Of a DNA stretch of 64,000 nucleotides, positions 61,702 to 64,000 are shown one piece after another. Source of the stretch: Flagellimonas spongiicola (GTDB lineage: Bacteria > Bacteroidota > Bacteroidia > Flavobacteriales > Flavobacteriaceae). Position 1 is the first letter of the stretch, and every line of letters starts with the position of its first letter. The notes beneath the pieces are model-generated. The model searched no databases. It was not told where the DNA came from and saw nothing but the letters and a program-made list of their open reading frames with translations. The stretch lies in NCBI RefSeq assembly GCF_023502425.1, contig NZ_JAMFMA010000002.1, positions 992,001 to 1,056,000 on the forward strand. The letters are read 5' to 3'. Both the position numbers and the translations under genes were made by a program.

Positions 61702-64000
61702 TTATTCCTGAACGATATCATCGATGTAGTAGACTGAACCGTCACCAGCAGGTTGGCCTACATCATCAAAGTCAGGGAAAATCACAATTTTATCATATCC
61801 GTCTGCCAAATTCAGCGGAGTACTTGAGAAATCAAAAGTCAACTCTTGCCATGAATTTGCAGTGGTAAGGGTTTGATCCAAGTTATATGTTACAATAGGT
61901 CCTTGGTTTCCTTCTTTTTCCAACTGCATGCGAACATTAATTCCCGCCTTTGGGGACCAGATTTTCACTTTAAAGGTAGTGCCAGCGCCCGAATCGATAT
62001 CAGATGGGAAAATGTTGAACATTCCTGAGTACCATGCAGCGTTTAAAACTTTGTCGAATTCATAAACTGTTGCGGAGGTATTGATTCCACTAGCATCCGG
62101 GTTAGCAATAGGTTGTCCAGTAACTCCGTCGCCTTCCTCAAATACGCCTGATAAGGTTTCATTGGACTCAAAGTTCACCGGCAGACTAGTAGCAGGAGCC
62201 GGTGGAGCTGCCGCTTCTTTATAGAAATAAATGTTATCGACATAAACAGTTCCCAATATATCAACTACATCCAAAATCAATTGACTAAAATCTGTAGTAG
62301 TGGCTGTAAGACCTGCAGCTTGAAGGTCTGCAATCGAGACATCGATGGATGTCCACATTCCGGCAGATAAGGTGGTACGCTCATCGCCTCTAGTATCTGG
62401 ATTGGCCCCGGCAAAACCGTCTCCACCGAAATCCACAACTCCGGTGATGAAATCAAATCCAGTCGCTGTCCATACATCAATATGGAAATTGGTCATCATG
62501 GAAAGGTCCACACTAGTAGCTATGGTTTCAATTCCGGCAAAATCCAAGTCCGTATAGAGTTTAGTGTCATCTCCGGCAACTTGCACATCCATTACACCAC
62601 CTCCGGCACTGAACCCAGCATAGAAGGTATCAACCGTGATATCGGTGTAAACATTACTGAACAAGGAGATAACATCTGCTGCATCTCTTGCTGGTGGAGC
62701 AGGAGCTGCAACTGTTGGTGTGTCGCCACCAGCTGCACCGTCATTGTAAAAATAGATATTGTCCACATAAACGGTTCCTATTACATCAACCACATCCAAA
62801 ATCAACTGACTGAAATCTGTTGGTGTTGCTGTAAGGCCTGCAGCTTGTAAGTCGGCAATTGAAACATCGATGGATGTCCACATGCCCGCTTGCAAGGTAG
62901 TTCTTTCATCACCTCTTGTATCTGGATTTGCACCTGCAAAACCATCACCTCCGAAATCTACAACCCCGGCAATGAAATCGAATCCAGTGGCTGTCCAAAC
63001 ATCCATATGGAAATTGGTCATCATGGAAAGATCAACACTGGTAGCTATGGTCTCAATTCCGGCAAAGTCCAAGTCTGTGTAGAGCTTGGTATCATCACCA
63101 GCAACTTGCACATCGCTTACACCTCCACCAGCACTAAATCCGGCAAAAAAGGTATCTACGGTAATGTCTGTGTATTCATTACTGAACAAGGATATTACGT
63201 CTGCTGCATCCCTAGATGGAGGAGCTGGAGCCGCAACAGTTGGCATATCACCGCCTCCAGAACTTTCGTTGTAGAAATAAATATTATCCACATAAACAGT
63301 TCCTACTACATCAACTACATCTAAAATCAATTGGCTAAAGTCTGAAGGTGTAGCCGTAAGACCTGCAGCTTGTAAATCAGCAATGGAAACATCGATGGAT
63401 GTCCACATTCCGGCCTGAAGCGTGGTTCTTTCATCGCCTCTGGTATCAGGATTCGCTCCTGCAAAGCCATCACCTCCGAAATCCACAACTCCGGCAATGA
63501 AATCGAATCCTGTAGCTGTCCAAACATCCATATGGAAATTGGTCATCATGGAAAGATCAACACTGGTTGCTATGGTTTCAATACCTGCAAAATCCAAATC
63601 CGCGTACTGTTTTACATCATCACCTGCTACTTGCATATCAACAACACCAGCTCCAGCACTAAATCCAGCAAAGAAAGTGTCTACGGTGATATCTGTATAT
63701 TCATTACTGAACAAGGAAATAACATCTGCGGCATCTCTCGAAGGTGGGGCAGGTGCGGCTTCTGTTGGGGTATCTCCGCCACCAGAGGATCCCATTTGGG
63801 CAATATCATCCAAATAGAAGGTTCCAGCTGTGGTTCCTGGGCCGTCTACAAACATGGTAAAGCGTGAGAAACTATCGGTTGAAGTAAAATCAAATGACAA
63901 CATTTCCCACCCAGAACCGCCATGGCTTGCACTGATTTCAGTATCGGCGCCAGTTCCTTCTTCTAATTTAACCAGAACGTCAATAGCAGTTTCTGCCCAG
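61702..64000 (-). CDS. Surface glycan-binding protein with tandem repeats (N-terminus cut)
   Basis: 766 residues visible; the frame is open to the window edge, so the start lies beyond 64000. Three near-identical 175-aa units (period 525 bp) are each a beta-sandwich like a carbohydrate-binding module (TVYVDNIYFY at the end) plus a Pro/Ala linker (AAPAPPSRDAADV). A further, different CBM-like domain covers the last 170 residues (ending SVYYIDDIVQE), and a similar one lies before the repeats (ending GTFYLDDIAQM). At the front of the glucan locus it most likely binds beta-glucan at the cell surface, in the role of SusE/F-type proteins. Confidence 0.85.
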   Translation of the reverse strand, partial: WAETAIDVLVKLEEGTGADTEISASHGGSGWEMLSFDFTSTDSFSRFTMFVDGPGTTAGTFYLDDIAQMGSSGGGDTPTEAAPAPPSRDAADVISLFSNEYTDITVDTFFAGFSAGAGVVDMQVAGDDVKQYADLDFAGIETIATSVDLSMMTNFHMDVWTATGFDFIAGVVDFGGDGFAGANPDTRGDERTTLQAGMWTSIDVSIADLQAAGLTATPSDFSQLILDVVDVVGTVYVDNIYFYNESSGGGDMPTVAAPAPPSRDAADVISLFSNEYTDITVDTFFAGFSAGGGVSDVQVAGDDTKLYTDLDFAGIETIATSVDLSMMTNFHMDVWTATGFDFIAGVVDFGGDGFAGANPDTRGDERTTLQAGMWTSIDVSIADLQAAGLTATPTDFSQLILDVVDVIGTVYVDNIYFYNDGAAGGDTPTVAAPAPPARDAADVISLFSNVYTDITVDTFYAGFSAGGGVMDVQVAGDDTKLYTDLDFAGIETIATSVDLSMMTNFHIDVWTATGFDFITGVVDFGGDGFAGANPDTRGDERTTLSAGMWTSIDVSIADLQAAGLTATTTDFSQLILDVVDILGTVYVDNIYFYKEAAAPPAPATSLPVNFESNETLSGVFEEGDGVTGQPIANPDASGINTSATVYEFDKVLNAAWYSGMFNIFPSDIDSGAGTTFKVKIWSPKAGINVRMQLEKEGNQGPIVTYNLDQTLTTANSWQELTFDFSSTPLNLADGYDKIVIFPDFDDVGQPAGDGSVYYIDDIVQE
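62221..63768 (-). repeat. Three tandem 525-bp repeats inside the glycan-binding gene
   Basis: Unit 1 is 63244-63768, unit 2 is 62719-63243 and unit 3 is 62221-62718 (missing only its linker). Long stretches are the same at the protein level (for example DLDFAGIETIATSVDLSMM in all three). Synonymous differences are scattered, so duplication is not brand new but the protein is kept uniform. Confidence 0.92.

Noticed and set aside
62221..63768. CRISPR-like or non-coding tandem repeat array
   Set aside because: The 525-bp period is a multiple of three inside one open frame and encodes repeated protein domains.

Overview
The window looks like chromosome from a marine member of the Flavobacteriaceae (Bacteroidota). 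The evidence is AT-rich DNA, many lipoproteins with Bacteroidota-type lipoboxes, promoters with the Bacteroidota -7 element TAnnTTTG, no Shine-Dalgarno sequences, and gene families typical of the group (DUF4097, DUF2141, DUF1080, GPH sugar transporters, CcsBA fusion, NrfHA). The genus is not determined.

Layout. 1-8.3 kb: end of an S41-type lipoprotein, an AraC regulator, a secreted S9 peptidase followed by small membrane or secreted proteins, then a leftward ECF sigma / HEAT anti-sigma / DUF4097 operon. 8.4-13.4 kb: feoA-feoB plus an unlisted 49-aa FeoB-associated protein, a SCO1-like protein, rseP and tRNA-Asn. 13.5-18.4 kb: an S41 protease, an XRE regulator divergent from a small ORF, then a cassette-like stretch of three unrelated leftward genes separated by a related folded non-coding element. 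18.4-26 kb: lipoprotein, gamma-glutamyltransferase-like protein, serine hydrolase, an alpha/beta hydrolase divergent from a Crp/Fnr gene, and a Na+/H+ antiporter. 26.3-35.6 kb: a degenerate-Nudix regulator divergent from an operon for hexuronate catabolism (uxuB-like SDR, uxuA, uxaC) joined to DUF1080, two Tat-type Gfo/Idh proteins and a phosphatase-like protein. 35.7-44.2 kb: a sulfur-oxidation locus (Crp/Fnr regulator, SulP, persulfide dioxygenase-rhodanese, rhodanese, HMA protein, sulfite dehydrogenase with cytochrome c, fatty-acid hydroxylase family protein, YeeE/YedE pair). 44.3-51 kb: tRNA-Arg, then CcsBA, NrfA, NrfH and a porin (nitrite ammonification). 51.3-64 kb: most of a beta-1,3/1,6-glucan (laminarin-type) utilisation locus.

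The most notable signal is regulatory. Six promoters carry a Crp/Fnr-type palindrome with a 4-bp spacer, each centred exactly 29.5 bp upstream of the first T of the -7 element, i.e. near -41.5. Three of them, in the sulfur locus, share the pattern TGTAAC-N4-GTTACA and sit beside a Crp/Fnr gene whose sensor domain has a C-x5-CC cysteine cluster. This suggests an undescribed reactive-sulfur-responsive regulon. A second Crp/Fnr gene has its own near-perfect AATTAAC-N4-GTTAATT site, and the nitrite-reductase and YeeE/YedE units carry a third site type.

Functional picture. Thiosulfate or persulfide sulfur enters or is formed, is oxidised to sulfite by the persulfide dioxygenase/rhodanese pair, then to sulfate by the periplasmic Mo enzyme with its cytochrome, with SulP moving the anion. 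NrfHA with the CcsBA haem-assembly protein reduces nitrite to ammonium. The glucan locus would cut beta-glucan outside the cytoplasm (GH30, GH17 lipoproteins) and finish oligosaccharides inside by a GH94-like phosphorylase and a cytoplasmic GH17. All assignments were made by reading the sequence; no database search was run.
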